NCBI GenBank assembly: GCA_946902875.1
Contig: OX336345.1
Coordinates: 17,825,395 to 17,889,394 of the forward strand
Direction: 5' to 3'
DNA: 64,000 nucleotides
Source: Nematopogon swammerdamellus
Lineage: Eukaryota; Arthropoda; Insecta; Lepidoptera; Adelidae
In this document: positions 1 to 10,719 of the stretch, one piece after another
How positions within the stretch are numbered: position 1 is the stretch's first letter
How the letters are laid out: the number at the start of each line of letters is the position of its first letter
Program-made: the position numbers and the translations under genes
Notes under the pieces: model-generated
The model's input: the letters and a program-made list of their open reading frames with translations, nothing else
Told to the model about the DNA's origin: nothing
Databases searched by the model: none

Positions 1-640
1 GAGAAACGAAATGAAAAAAAAATATTTTCTACTGTAAACATATTATATAATAAGAAAGATACGGAAACCAAAACTTGAAAGGAGAAGAAAGGAACCAACT
101 TAGAATTGTACAGACTGCAGGAATGTGCCCTGCAGCGCTGGTTTTAAGTTGGTCCAGTAGTATGCTACCCCTGAGAAAGAGACAAAACATTAGATAGAAC
201 TATTTCAAATCAATACGATACGATAATTAAATAATTTAAATATTCATATTTAGGGTTCCGTAGATAGCGATACTAGCAGGAACCCTGATACAATCGGTCA
301 GGTGTCTGTCCATACCTACTTCCGAGCGTCTGTCTGTCACACGCGCACTCCGAGGTGATTATTCCGGAACGTAAAACTCAATGAATCTAAAAAAATAATA
401 ATTAATAATAAAACAGTTAATTTAGTCCTTTGTTTATATCAAACTTTTATTGAAATAATAGCATTACAGTGGACTGTGGTACGAGACGCCGCGCCGCACA
501 CGAAACATGGTGCGACCGCGAAGTCGCTCCGCACACTCGCTATATACGTGCAAGTAGAAAATGGCTACGGACCCCTCTGTGTGTGAACAACGTGCAAATT
601 GTTCTATAGTACTTATAAGTATTATTATCCGAGCGCCAGT
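1..640. other. AT-rich intergenic sequence with a small hairpin and repeat scrap
   Basis: No coding signal. Bases 91-158 can fold (ggaaccaactta pairs with taagttggtcc around ctgcagg/cctgcag). Bases 252-350 carry 'gggttccgtag' and 'gtctgtctgtcac', which resemble the interspersed lepidopteran repeat seen elsewhere in the window. Bases 470-530 are CpG-richer, with no recognisable product. Confidence 0.4.
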
Positions 641-835
641 TTCATCTTCGTCCTGCAATTTATAAAGTCAATAATCTTTGTCATAACGTTCAGTACCATC
701 ATGTGCTTTGCCTAATAAGTAAAGTGATTTCATCTTCGTCCTGCAAATCGTTATTATTTAAATAATCTTGCAAATGTCACGATTCAATGACACAAAATCA
801 CTTTAGATAATTTATCACAAAGATGACATCACGAA
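640..835. repeat. Short direct and inverted repeats, possible decayed MITE
   Basis: 'tttcatcttcgtcctgcaa' occurs twice, near 640 and 730. The stretch from 'aatctttgtca' to 'aagtgattt' (about 676-732) is partly mirrored by 'aaatcacttta...atcacaaagatgac' (about 795-826). This looks like a decayed foldback element. No target duplication was identified. Confidence 0.35.
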
Positions 836-2606
836 GTGAGATCGCTATTGCAAGAGTCAATTCTGGACCATCACGAATTATCACGAGCTTGGTGGACAGC
901 GAACGTTAATTAGAACGGACGTTTGATGACGGATGATCCGCAATTAGCCTATTCTGTGTACGCTACTGGGTCAATGGCGTGTCTGTTGTTTACTGTGTCG
1001 TTTTGGGCTTCTATTAATGTGGCGTTAAGTTTATTTCTATTGTACATTTAACTGTAATTATTTGATTAGCATTCAACTGTGACGTTGAAATGCTGTTAAC
1101 GCTGTTGTAATACTACGTTTTTAATAATCGTTTTAAATGTTATTATTGTTGAAGCTTCTGTAGTTTGTTAAAATAGCGTGATAAGAATGACAGCTGTCAC
1201 AATGCATCGAAAATTACTAAAACAGATAGAGATCTCTATAGCTTTTTCATTAGGCTTCTGTTTATTTATTACATAACTGGGTAGTGAATAACACTCAGTC
1301 AATGACTTGACAGATAAATCTGGATTTGATCAGTATGCTAATAATTATTTGAAATCTATTTGAGGCACTTATGAGGGCTGTCATTCTAATCAAGCTTGGA
1401 CACTGCGTTAGCCATTTTTAACGTATTTGAGATTATGATGTCATTGGCTAGAGAAATTTAAAGACGCATCTTCTGATCATTACGCCGATATGGACCAATC
1501 ACAGGCCAGTAACACGCAAAAACTAAACCGCGGAAATAATGCATGCCCAAATTTCGAAGTGAACATCGCGGAACTTATCAGTCACACTAAAAAGCTAGCA
1601 TACAAAATAATACAGTGGAAGTCATTAATTACGTTAAAAAACTGAAAACACGGCGTATGTCACGAATATTATAAAAAAATTAACATTCGTGTAAAATTCT
1701 ATTTTCCGCTTCTTTTGATGGTTCTGTGAAAGAACATACGACATAATCAGTTGTTTGTCTCTCCTGAAAAGATGAAGAAAAAAAAAATGGCTTACGCGGT
1801 GCCCTTACGCAAGCGATGACTTGGTACATTTAACAAACTATAGATCACATTGTTTGGTTTATTCATATATCGTATATTGTTCCTTATTCTCGTCTGAAAC
1901 TTTAATCAATACACAACACTAAATTTTAAAACAAACTTTAATTTAAATAAAAAAGAAAAAGGTGTTTATTAATTCTGGGCCTAGTATAGTCGGTATTGCT
2001 TATACCTGATTCTGGGCCTAGTATAATCGGAAAACGTCTCATGTGCAACGTAAGTGTAACAGGAAAAAAACATAATATTGTAAACATGGTCTGAATTTTT
2101 ACAAAGAGAGAAGAAGGTCGAAAATCGATATTAATATACAAACGTAAACGAAATAGTATCAAGAGATCGAATAATTATACATAACAATAATACTTAAGGT
2201 GAACAAAAATGATGATTCTACTAGTACAACTCTCACAAAAAACGACTTCGCTTAAAATCTTATATATCGTATGCTTACTTTCTACTGTTCGGTCGAACAA
2301 AAGCCTTTTCTTTTACGAACACAATATTCAGTCCACATCCTTCTTGTGTTCCGAATGCATTACCCTTTTAATACAGATTTCCATTGAATTATCGTTAAGA
2401 TTAAAATGCGTATTGCATCGTTGGAACGTAATTTTTTACGTAAGCCTTGGCCATGCTTGAGATTCGAGTCCACACGACCAGGCGTTTCTTTAAAACAGAG
2501 GGCCACAATAGCCAATAGCCATTCAGCGGGGGAACGCTCTCTCGATTTTGGTTTCCTCTGGAGCAATTTTACTACCTATTTATTCTAGTTTAGTTTATTA
2601 CTTTTT
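836..2606. other. Unique-looking AT-rich sequence, no gene recognised
   Basis: No frame gives a family I recognise. Bases 1969-2031 hold two tandem copies of 'attctgggcctagtata' separated by about 17 bases. The open frames here are short and have biased, AT-driven composition. Confidence 0.4.
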
Positions 2607-2755
2607 TTATTTCTTCTTCTTCTTCTTCTTGATGGGAATTTTCCGCATGTAGATCGCTCTGTTTGGACCCGTTGTGCGTATCACCCCAGCCGCTACTCCA
2701 TCCAGCCGAGCTCCTTCCAGAAGTGCTGCAGGCGGTCGACGTCCCGGAACTTTTT
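2607..2755 (-). repeat. Probable LINE 3' end with (aag)n tail
   Basis: Read on the minus strand this is a GC-rich stretch (gtcgaccgcctgcagcac onward) that ends in 'aaaattcccatcaagaag' and a run of aag triplets. That is the usual shape of a non-LTR retrotransposon 3' end with a simple-repeat tail. No reverse transcriptase motif remains, so the family is not assigned. Confidence 0.4.
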
Positions 2756-2964
2756 TTTTGCTATAATATATTTTAGGTAGATTCATAGAATAGTTTTAAA
2801 GTGTGTTGTTAATTTCAAATTTTCAGTGTCAATTCAAAACAAAACAAACGTAAATTGTCTGTAGATTTTTGTTCATCCTATGTCTAATGCCTTTTTTATT
2901 TAACCCTCCATCCTCTAAAGGCTGATGGACGGATTAGAAGTTGAGCCAGCACGGGTCCTTCTCA

Positions 2965-3354
2965 TTTTTTTCATGTAATCCGGTATGGGTCGCAGAATCG
3001 GAGGGGCCAAGCACCAGCCAATATCACCTCCGAGAAGGAAGGTGCCATACCGGTGACTTCCCTGGATTGCTGGCTATACTGGACTAGAAGAAAACACAAC
3101 CGAGGCTGCTATGCGGTCATCTTACATCCAGTACGGTGGTACCAACCCAGTCGACTACAATTTGAGCCTACCACCTAGTAGGGACAAGGGAAGGGACTTA
3201 CAGTTATACACCGGTTCCGAATGGTGAAGCGGCAGGTGTAGGTACGCACGTATTTTATTCGTCAGAAAAAACTCATTGTTACAAGCCGACCGGATTCGAA
3301 CTTCAGACCTGTCGCACGAGAAACCGATGCCGAAACCACTCGGCCACCCGCTGC
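2965..3354 (-). mobile_element. SINE copy, tRNA-like head (head C) and tail Y
   Basis: Near full-length reverse-orientation copy of the SINE at 31.34 kb. The minus strand starts with 'gcgggtggccgagtggttt' (A-box-like), then a B-box-like 'gttcgaatccggt' near 3288-3300. The body follows, with 'ctaggtggtaggctcaaatt', 'ccagtatagccagcaatcc' and 'gaggtgatattggctgg', and the tail ends 'ggattacatg' plus A-run. This structure is that of a tRNA-derived, polymerase III-transcribed SINE moved by a LINE. Divergence from the 31.3 kb copy suggests moderate age. Confidence 0.8.
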
Positions 3355-3646
3355 TTGAGTGTCTGCCGGGCCATATTCCTGGCATACCTGGGAGACATTC
3401 TGAATTTAAAAAAATTACCTTTCTAAGGTCAGTATATAGCACATGCGGGCGACCATAGCGTCTTTCGCGTCCAAATCTACAAACCTTGGTATTCTTAATT
3501 AAAACGAACAAAAACGGCACGGAACATTCAACGCATGCGCAATGACCGTCATCGATGTTAGAGGCAAAGTGGAATCTACAGATCGATCACGCTAAGTCGC
3601 TGTTTGCAATTAAATTAATATTGAGTTAATTCAAATCTCCAACTAT
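3355..3646. other. Intergenic sequence, nothing recognised
   Basis: Non-repetitive by eye, with no coding motif. It lies between the SINE and the palindrome. Confidence 0.35.
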
Positions 3647-3696
3647 CATCGACAATTAGTAACATGCAAAGCTTTGCATGTTACTAATTGTCGATG
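3647..3696. repeat. 50-bp perfect palindrome
   Basis: The sequence from catcgacaattag to ctaattgtcgatg reads identically on both strands with no loop. The centre is aaagcttt at 3671/3672. It could extrude as a cruciform or mark a fused foldback element. It stands alone, without a gene or a matching copy seen elsewhere in the window. Confidence 0.95.
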
Positions 3697-3717
3697 CATA
3701 GAGTGTAAGACTAATTT

Positions 3718-4008
3718 TTAAGTTCCCATACCCCGTACGGAAGCCTATTACTAAGCCTCCAACGTATGTCTGTCTGTCTGTCCGTCCGTCCGTCCGTCTG
3801 TCCGATGGCTGTATCTTTGGAACCGCAATAGATAGCCGGTTGAAATTTTCACGGAGTATGTGTTATTTTAGCGGACATAATAACAAATAAAAAAAAAATT
3901 TTATGTGAAAAATTAAGGGCGTCCCCATACAAGAAACTTGTTTTTTTTTTCAAAGTGTTTTTGTGTGGTGCGGAAACCTCGGTGCGCGAGTCCGACTCGC
4001 ACTTGATT
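3718..4008 (-). mobile_element. Interspersed 'ggttccgtac' element, short copy
   Basis: On the minus strand the element opens with 'caagtgcgagtcggactc' and 'gcgcaccgaggtttccgcac'. It ends with a gaca/gacg-rich stretch (the mirror of tgtctgtctgtccgtccg at 3767-3800) and 'ggcttagtaataggcttccg'. The same start and end occur at 7.7-8.4, 11.9-12.3, 25.4, 39.0 and 55.3 kb. It is non-coding and non-autonomous. It looks like a lepidopteran microsatellite-associated repeat; I cannot assign it to a superfamily. Confidence 0.65.
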
Positions 4009-4925
4009 GTGTATGAACATGAGTATCGCTATGAATCCCATGTAAAACTGAATGTCTCTTCCCTTCTATGTGGCTAAAACCTGCCCAGATCGGTACATCG
4101 GATCGGTTCAAAACAACTATGAAAAATACTTTGGCATAGGTAATCGGCTGATATCGCGGGTTTGACGTTAACATGTAAAGCGAGATCCTTATCAGATTAT
4201 ATAAAAATATAAAAAAAAAAAACACTATGAAAAGGTATTAAAATAAATATATATGCGAAGGTATAATATAACTTTTTACTATGCATATTTCCGTTGTAAA
4301 CCATAGCATCGTCTTTACCGTCTAGAAATGCGAATAAATCCAGTTGTTACACGCATATAGAACTCTATCGCACTAAGCCTCGCTCGCTCTATGTAGTGTA
4401 ATGAGAGGTTAGTTGCAAGTCGGTGATTATGACGGAGTTCTAAAAATGAATCTTTACTAAAAGCATTTCGCTTGGACAGCAAACGAGCTCCATCAAATTG
4501 GTGACCGAATCACAAAAGCTTGAAAGGTTAAGAGGTGATAAAAAAAATTACACCATTAATTAAAATAATTCAAGACGTAAACGATGAAATACCAATATAA
4601 TATTTTCTTAAATTACCGCAGTTAGATGTTAACAGTGAAACGATGTGCTATAAATAGGGCGACTTTTACTCACCGTTATCATGGTGAAATAAATGTTTTC
4701 AAAATGTTTATCGCGAAATCCTGGGGCGACAGAAATTTAAAGTTTACTAGAAATTAAGCCAAAATAGATAAAGCAAGTGTGAAGTGATTTATGAATGCTC
4801 ACTGGTCGTAAACTTTTTAACCCATCTGGATTACTATCACCCCATTGAATGAAGGTCGCCCGCATTACGGCTATGAAAATATTCGCAATATCGATGTTCG
4901 TATGCGTATTTTCTATCCAGTCTTC
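4009..4925. other. Intergenic sequence without recognisable features
   Basis: AT-rich with no family-level protein match by eye. Open frames are short and interrupted. Confidence 0.35.
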
Positions 4926-4929
4926 TCAT

Positions 4930-5115
4930 TGTTCTTGTGCAGCACTGCAAAGGTGTGAAACGGACTCCCGGAGAATATCTTTCCCCACTCCACGAGTCTT
5001 CAAATCGCGGGTTAATAGCCTTTCCCCAGCAACATTAGTCCACCTCCAAGCCGGACTGGCTCCTCCTCGACCTCGGGCAGAGCCACCCAGTTCGGAAGCA
5101 ATAAAAAAAAGGTTA
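4930..5115 (+). pseudogene. LINE C-terminal remnant and A-rich 3' end
   Basis: In one frame the residues 'RRISFPTPRVFKSRVNS' resemble the last residues of jockey/CR1-type reverse transcriptases (typical pattern: lpeeIR...P.vFK.rl). The remainder (agcctttccccagcaaca ... gttcggaagcaat, then an A-run) recurs at 58.74-58.87 kb, which shows it is an interspersed 3' end. The reading frame is broken and no catalytic domain is present. Confidence 0.45.
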
Positions 5116-5195
5116 GTGTAGCCGGCACGATCAAAGGGAAGCACTGCCATGGCACCTACTTTCTCAGGTGTGATGGACTGATATGACGGGAATAT
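5116..5195 (+). repeat. SINE core fragment
   Basis: 'gtgtagccggcacga', 'gggaagcactg' and 'atggcacct' match the central block shared by the window's tail-X SINEs. It starts directly after the A-run of the LINE remnant, so it is either a truncated SINE or a LINE-SINE junction formed during insertion. Confidence 0.55.
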
Positions 5196-5277
5196 CAAGT
5201 GACGTAACCAACATGAAAGGTTTAAAATAAATGACATTTTAGGCGCCAACAAGCGTACATGTCCCGTATATCGAAAT

Positions 5278-5452
5278 AAAAAATGTACGAAATAAAAAAA
5301 AATCGAACCCTAGAGTTGTAGGTGGTGCTAAAGAAGGCTACACAAATCACAAAGGATATCATCCACCCATGTTTTCTTTCATGCATAATTTTTACTTGAT
5401 TTAGCACCGCCTTCAACTCTGGGGTTCGATTTTTTTTATTTCATACATTTTT
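5278..5452. mobile_element. Foldback MITE, copy 1
   Basis: Arms of about 53 bp (aaaatgtacgaaat...aatcgaaccctagagttg...gtgctaaa, mirrored by tttagcaccgccttc...gggttcgatttt...catacattttt) flank a ~68-base loop. A second copy with the same loop lies at 36.54-36.71 kb. There is no coding capacity. Both copies are followed by 'gaaggcggtttttatat', so this flank may belong to the element. Confidence 0.8.
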
Positions 5453-6010
5453 GAAGGCGGTTTTTATATTTTTTTAAAAAGTTTTTTATTGCGCAGTTTT
5501 TTTAGTAATTTTTTGCAAAAAAAAAACAAACATAAAAAAACATACAGTCGAATTGAGAACCACCTCTTTTTGGGAAGTCGGTTAAAATTGGCGCTTTCGG
5601 GCGCCAAGTTGATGAAGTCGACGACATGGACAGACTCAGTAATTCACATCGAAAGTGAAACCGTTCGCGGTCGTATGTAATGTAGTTTTTATGTAATGAA
5701 GTACGCGGCACACGCTCGGTTTATAAATAGACAGTTTACGGCCGCAAGATGCGTGACAACGATATCTTCCGATTTGGATTTGTATTTCGTTAAATGTTTT
5801 ATGAATATTCATAAGATACATATATGCACGCACATTATACATATGTACATAAACATAATAATATGTACGTACATTTTAGTACTTATTTTTTTATATATGT
5901 AATCTATGTTTGCGTCCAGTGATTAGAGTGATTATAATTTGTGTTTGTGGTAGGTTAGTATTTATTCTGTTTTTTTTAATGTTCTGTGTGTGTGTGTAAA
6001 GTTGGCAAAG
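5453..6010. other. Repeat tail and AT-rich spacer
   Basis: Bases 5540-5590 (cagtcgaattgagaacc ... gaagtcggttaaa) match a repeat end that also occurs near 36.96 kb. The rest is low-complexity AT-rich sequence without a gene. Confidence 0.4.
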
Positions 6011-6175
6011 TGGGTCCAACTGCAAATCAGCGCAATAGACAACGTCGTTGTCTCCCATTGCATATGCTGAATTGGGCCCAATTTGTCGCCATTTTGTTGA
6101 TGTGCTATATTATATGTTCCTTGTTAAACTGGCGACAAATAAACACTCATTTCATTTCATTTTCATTTTTTCATT
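6011..6175 (+). repeat. Probable LINE 3' end
   Basis: 'ggcgacaaataaacactcat' followed by repeated ttcat units has the form of a non-LTR 3' terminus with an AATAAA-like signal and a short tandem tail. No coding domain precedes it. Confidence 0.4.
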
Positions 6176-6686
6176 TTAACTTTTACACTGCAATCCCAAA
6201 GGTTGCATTAAACTCGTCTTTCGAGTTCCATGTTTTATTGTGTACAATCAATTATATTTGATTTGAAGTTATGAATGAATTATTGATTATACTGAGTGAA
6301 TCAAATTGTGATTGAATAAAATTATACTATAAAAATGATATGAAACATACGATAAGGGGTAAGTCAAATTTAGATATTTTTTTACAGTAATAATAATTGT
6401 GCTTTAAAAGATCGTTAAAATGAAATGGTTGTTTTTAGGTAGGAAATTAATTTTAAACAACTTTGACCTCTATCTTCAATCTTCAAAAGGCGTGTAAATA
6501 AATTGGATGATGACATTTTGGTTCCGCCTATAGCTGGCATGGCGCCTCTCTAAGCATGGTTTTGCGAAGAGTGGTGTTATTGGCTGTGTCTGATCTTCCA
6601 TTTGATTTTTAAACAACAAACACCGTTTTGTTGGTTTTTCCGTACCATCCATGCGTAGTGCCAAAGTAGGAAGGGACCTACAATAT

Positions 6687-7030
6687 ATTTTTTATGGAAA
6701 CTGACACAGTTGGCTACATCACCTACTACATCCGTGATGTCAGCCCTTAACACCTTGGTGAACTAGGTGCCACGTCAGTGCTTCCCTTCGGTCGTGCCGG
6801 CTACACTGAACTGGACGGAAAATACGAACTATTTACAATGCCGTTTCAACCGACCTTTCACGTAGTAAGGTAAGAAGGGAAAGGTCGTAACTAAAGTTTT
6901 ACGTGGAATCCGAACCACGGTAAGCGTCCAACGGTCGAGCGGTCACACATCCATCCACTGACCGCGCCCAGGTTTGCTTATGATCCGAACGACGGTCGAC
7001 CGACCGCACCACTGAGCTACCGAGGCTGAC
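6687..7030 (-). mobile_element. SINE copy, tRNA/5S head (head A) and tail X
   Basis: Nearly complete reverse copy. The minus strand begins 'cagcctcggtagctcagtgg' (A-box-like), has a degraded 5S-like block and a B-box-like 'gtggttcggattcc', then the central block and the tail 'ctgtgtcagtttccata' plus A-run. Extra bases in the head (near 6955-7010) make it a diverged copy compared with 39.36 kb. Confidence 0.8.
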
Positions 7031-7069
7031 ATTTACCATAGTTGACAACAATTTCACCATATCCTCACC

Positions 7070-7296
7070 CAAGAACGTTAGAAGAGGTTGGACGTCGGAC
7101 AGTCCAATGCTTAAATGAGAACCAGCGTCGCCGAGCTCCGCGGGTAGCGGAGGGGACGGCGCACGCTCTGATTGGGTGGTATCGGGTGGTATCGCGCTCT
7201 GATTGGGTGGTAACGAATGTTATTTGTACGTTTTTACAAATATCGTGTTACGCTGGCGCGGGGAAGGTCCGACGTCCCTACCTCTAACGTTCTTGG
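7070..7296. mobile_element. Small MITE with ~30-bp terminal inverted repeats
   Basis: The left end 'caagaacgttagaagaggtt' then 'ggacgtcgga' mirrors the right end 'tccgacgtcc' then 'ctacctctaacgttcttgg'. A 7-bp direct repeat cctcacc sits on both sides (7063-7069 and 7297-7303), consistent with a target-site duplication. The interior contains a repeated 'gctctgattgggtggtatcg' motif. A fragment of the left end recurs at 17.46-17.54 kb. It is non-coding, and the superfamily is uncertain. Confidence 0.65.
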
Positions 7297-7303
7297 CCTC
7301 ACC

Positions 7304-7688
7304 ATATCACGTCCACTTTTTTGCTGGCGCTCCATCTATTTATACAAATCTCTCAAATTCGCTTTATTCCTCTAATATAATACCTCTCGCTAACCGTATC
7401 GATTGTATTTCACGTCCCGGTGGGTATGTAAGGCTGTGTTCGCATCATTAGCCTTATGTAATGTGCAATGGTGCTCTCAACACTCTCTTGCGGTGATTTC
7501 CGTAACGCATATAGCAATCACACGCGCGTACTTTTTAGTATTGGAGAACGCACAGTTGCCACATGTACATGTATAGGTGTACACATTATTTAGTAAATGG
7601 TATAGAATTTGTGAAATATATTAATGGAACTTATACGGCAGTGAAATCAAATACTAGTTACTTTGTGTCGTAAATTACACGTGATAAC
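7304..7688. other. Spacer, no gene seen
   Basis: No coding or repeat family recognised. Confidence 0.3.
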
Positions 7689-8445
7689 AGAAAAAAAAGC
7701 CGGCCAAGTGCGAGTCGGACGCGCGCACCGAGGTTTCCGCAGCACAAAATAAAACGTTGAAAAAACGTTGCATGGGGACCGCCCTTAATTTTTAACTTAA
7801 TTTTTTTTTACTATATATAAATATAGAAAATAAATTTAAAGATATATAAACATAGAAAATAAATATTTTTTACTACACAGATTTATATATAAATCCTCGT
7901 CCAAGTTCTTTGGAACCTCAGCCATCGTTGGATTTTGGCTGGACTATCTTCATCATCCCCGCCCAAGATCACCTTGGGAAGGAGGGTAGATGTGGTAGAT
8001 GTACGGGGTAGTTCTTCAACTTAATCTTCAGTGGTGTGATTATTGTTTCCTTGTAATTCTTCCAAATAGCCGGTCATACATTTTGTCATTATATTGCATG
8101 TATGTATAGCAGCTTGTTGTTGTAGAATTTCAATTTTGATATCTGCTTTTAAATCCGAAATGTATATTTCAATAGTTCTGGCAACGATTCCTGTAGTTCC
8201 AATTAGGTACTATTCGTATAATTTTGGCTTTTGTTTATCTTTAAAATTCTATTTTGAGTGCATAGTATTTGGTAAGCTTTTCTGTCTCTTTTTTTATAAC
8301 ATTATAATCGGAGGGCACTGTAACATCTATGAAAAATTTTAACCGGCGAGCTATTACGGTTCCAAAGACGCCATAGCCATCGGACGGACGGACAGAAACA
8401 CAGTTGTAGGCTTTTCCGTACGGGATACGGAAATCTAAAAAGGGC
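7689..8445 (+). mobile_element. Interspersed 'ggttccgtac' element, long copy
   Basis: Opens with 'agccggccaagtgcgagtcg' and 'gcgcaccgaggtttccgcag'. It closes with 'acggttccaaagacgccata', a cggacggacgg run and 'gtacgggatacggaaatc'. The interior is AT-rich and non-coding. Compared with the short copies it has several hundred bases of extra interior sequence, perhaps from a nested insertion. Confidence 0.6.
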
Positions 8446-8561
8446 GATTTTACATTTAAAAAAAATTCCACTAGAAAAAAATCACCAACGAACAGGTAAT
8501 TATTGGCTCTTCACCTAAAACTTGGTCAAAAGTCAACCGTTGATACTAAGGGCACTTACAT

Positions 8562-8638
8562 ATTTACATGGAATCCGAACCACTGTCAGCCTCAACGGTC
8601 GAGCGGTCACTCATCGAACTTCTGGCCGCGCCGAACGC
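8562..8638 (-). repeat. SINE head-A fragment
   Basis: A reverse-orientation piece covering only the promoter region (B-box side 'ggttcggattccatg', mirror of catggaatccgaacc). Body and tail are missing. Confidence 0.6.
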
Positions 8639-8639
8639 C

Positions 8640-9425
8640 AAGGAGTTTCACGATCGCACTTATTATTATTATAAATTATTTATTCCAGTCAACTTTTATC
8701 AATAAATAAGTCTCGTGACCCATAACCTAAAGGGACGACCAAGAACGTTATTTTCTGTATAATAACGAGAGTGTATTCTTTCTGACTCATTCCTGATTAA
8801 TCTCTTGAACAGTACGGTATTATTGAAGGTAATATAAATATTAATTTAATTGACTTCATAAAATATGCAATTATTTTCCAACTAGCTTATAATTTATATC
8901 GGAAGCGATGAGTCTGAGGACAACCAGCTTTTCATTCAGTAGTTTGCTGTAATTCTTACCCTATATGGAAACTGATGACGTTAATGGGAAAACACATAAT
9001 GTAAAATTGTTTCCTATTTCAAACTGTGCAATTTTAATGCTGCGGTTTTGATTTGTAACTTTAATGACATATTATTTTAATAAACAATGTACAATTCATA
9101 CTTACATAAACATCTTACAAAAAAATTACTTATTAAAATTAGAGTAAAATTAACACTACTAAAAAATTGTGTCGAGGTTGTTTCAATTTCAATATTATGT
9201 ATTGTTTCAGGTAAAGCATAGCTGTCAAACGAACGTGGACATCGTTAGTAAATTAATAGGCAAAGTAAGTACAACACACACAAAACACACACACGCACAT
9301 ACACGCACGCTACACACCACACAACAACACACCACAAAATACCACATAAAAAAGTGATAATCAGGGAAACATGTAATTGGCCTACTTTAGACATAAAAAG
9401 TGCATCTACATTAAGTAAATGGCTG
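8640..9425. other. AT-rich spacer with a CA-rich low-complexity block
   Basis: Bases 9269-9345 are an imperfect cacac-rich tract. No gene recognised. Confidence 0.4.
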
Positions 9426-9432
9426 TATGCTT

Positions 9433-9575
9433 TAGAATAGAATAGAATAGAAACTCTTTATTGCACACAAATTGAAGGAAGAACAGTACACGACAAGAAA
9501 CAAGAAATAAAGGAGTGCGCAAAGGCGGACTTATCACTGAAAGTAATTTCTTCCAGTCAACCTTTGAGTGATTAT
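9433..9575 (-). repeat. Non-LTR 3' end with (gaata)n, reverse orientation
   Basis: 'gaatagaatagaatagaaac' followed by 'tctttattgcacacaa' is the mirror of a 3' end of the form 'gcaataaagt...attctattctatt'. Almost the same ~120 bases recur at 58.58-58.70 kb, with related tails at 24.95 and 56.82-57.05 kb. No coding sequence is attached. Confidence 0.6.
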
Positions 9576-9784
9576 TTATTACTGATGACTGATGAGGAAT
9601 AAAATACAGAGAAAGCAGTATGGGTAGTGCAAGCGAAAGGGAGGCGGAATACGTCTTTTATTTTTATGAATGTACCTATGTACATGTAACATACATAACT
9701 ATTTATACAGTACATAAAATACAAACAGCATATACATACATACATGTTTTTTTATATAAATAAATAAATAAATAAATAAAGACT

Positions 9785-9970
9785 GTCGTGCAGCAGGTGG
9801 GTCTTTGTGCCTTACTGGCTGCTTGATAGTTGATTTTGTCCTAATACTTTGCTAAACGTGGTCCGGTCGATGTTGTGTTGCAATTTTTCAGAGTTCTTGC
9901 AGCAAAACACCGATTACTCTGCTTACTCTGATTGTCGTGATACAGTGTGTGTGGTATATATATAATATAT
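9785..9970 (+). mobile_element. SINE, head-B family, 5'-truncated
   Basis: Contains 'gtcgtgcagcaggtgggtct', the 'aaacgtggtccggtcgat' block, the 'gcaaaacaccgattactctg' block and the tail 'gtgtgtgtggtatat'. It matches the 3' half of the complete copy at 12.75 kb. The 5' half is lost, as expected for truncated reverse transcription. Confidence 0.75.
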
Positions 9971-9994
9971 GTAAATAAATAAAGTAGCTAACTA

Positions 9995-10070
9995 ACCAGT
10001 ACCACCACTAACTAACTAACCACTAAGTAACTAGTAACTAACCACTAAGTAACTAGTACTCCTGCCGAAC
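9995..10070. repeat. Degenerate tandem repeat (ctaactaac / aagtaactagtaact)
   Basis: Short tandem units of actaactaacc and aagtaactagt. Low-complexity DNA with no further function visible. Confidence 0.6.
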
Positions 10071-10179
10071 TAAATAGTACTGTAATTTAATGTGTTTAGA
10101 AGGTCACACACTTTTGCCGTGGAGGGTAGGGCTTAGGTTCGTGATGTCACGTGTGCAGATACCTTAGCACCTAGTCATG

Positions 10180-10337
10180 TATAGCCCGGTTTTCTCAACC
10201 GTTCACTTCGAAAGAATGCGGCGCGCGCCCTCCGCTCTCCGCCCCCACCGCAATTGCCCGTCAGTACGGTGGAGGCGGAGAGCGGAGGGTGCGCGCCGCA
10301 TTCTTTCGAAGTGAACGGTTGAGAAAACCGCGCTATA
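10180..10337. repeat. Long GC-rich hairpin, 71-bp arms, 16-nt loop
   Basis: Arms 10180-10250 and 10267-10337 pair with only three mismatches around a 16-base loop (10251-10266). The arms contain 'ctcaaccgttcacttcgaaa' and a 'gcggcgcgc' core and begin/end with tata. RNA from either strand would form a long duplex. It is either a MITE-like foldback element or a hairpin-RNA locus. There is no coding sense in either arm. Confidence 0.92.
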
Positions 10338-10459
10338 GTGGGCTCTAGTCAGGTTGCTGGCTCTGCCGCAGCAAAGGCAGAAAAAGCGAAACATCACAAG
10401 TATGGTACTAAGCAGCACTATGAGTTCGTCACCTTTACTGTGGAGATTCTTGGGAGTGT

Positions 10460-10660
10460 GGGTGGAGCTTGGACGCCAAAGACCCCGTGAAGCAGCTATA
10501 TCAACTGCATATTGAAGCGTACGGGGATCGGCGTGCCAAAGCGTTCCTCACCCAAAATAATTGTCTCGCCAGGAATTTCAGGAATCAGGAATCCAGCGAG
10601 GAAACGTGGCACCTCTCTTCGGGACAATGTGATGTCCTGGGGAGGCGTGAATATTTTTAT
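10460..10660 (+). other. Open stretch of unknown origin next to a hairpin
   Basis: An open frame with fairly balanced composition (it includes DPVKQLYQLHIEAY) runs until the inverted repeat at 10659, where it loses coding character. I do not recognise the family. It could be a decayed transposon fragment or a host exon; the lack of splice signals or a promoter that I can see keeps confidence low. Confidence 0.2.
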
Positions 10661-10717
10661 CAAAGAGTTTGTATTACGTCGCTAAGGAGCGCAGCGACGT
10701 AATACAAACTCTTTGAT
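10659..10717. repeat. Perfect hairpin, 25-bp arms, 9-nt loop
   Basis: 'atcaaagagtttgtattacg' plus tcgct (10659-10683) is exactly mirrored at 10693-10717. The short loop makes it a strong hairpin. It is not followed by a T-run or any gene that would suggest a terminator role. Confidence 0.9.
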
Positions 10718-10719
10718 TT

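Noticed and set aside
10203..10418. Arg/Ala-rich frame over the 10.2 kb hairpin
   Set aside because: It is explained by the inverted GC-rich arms; no family match.
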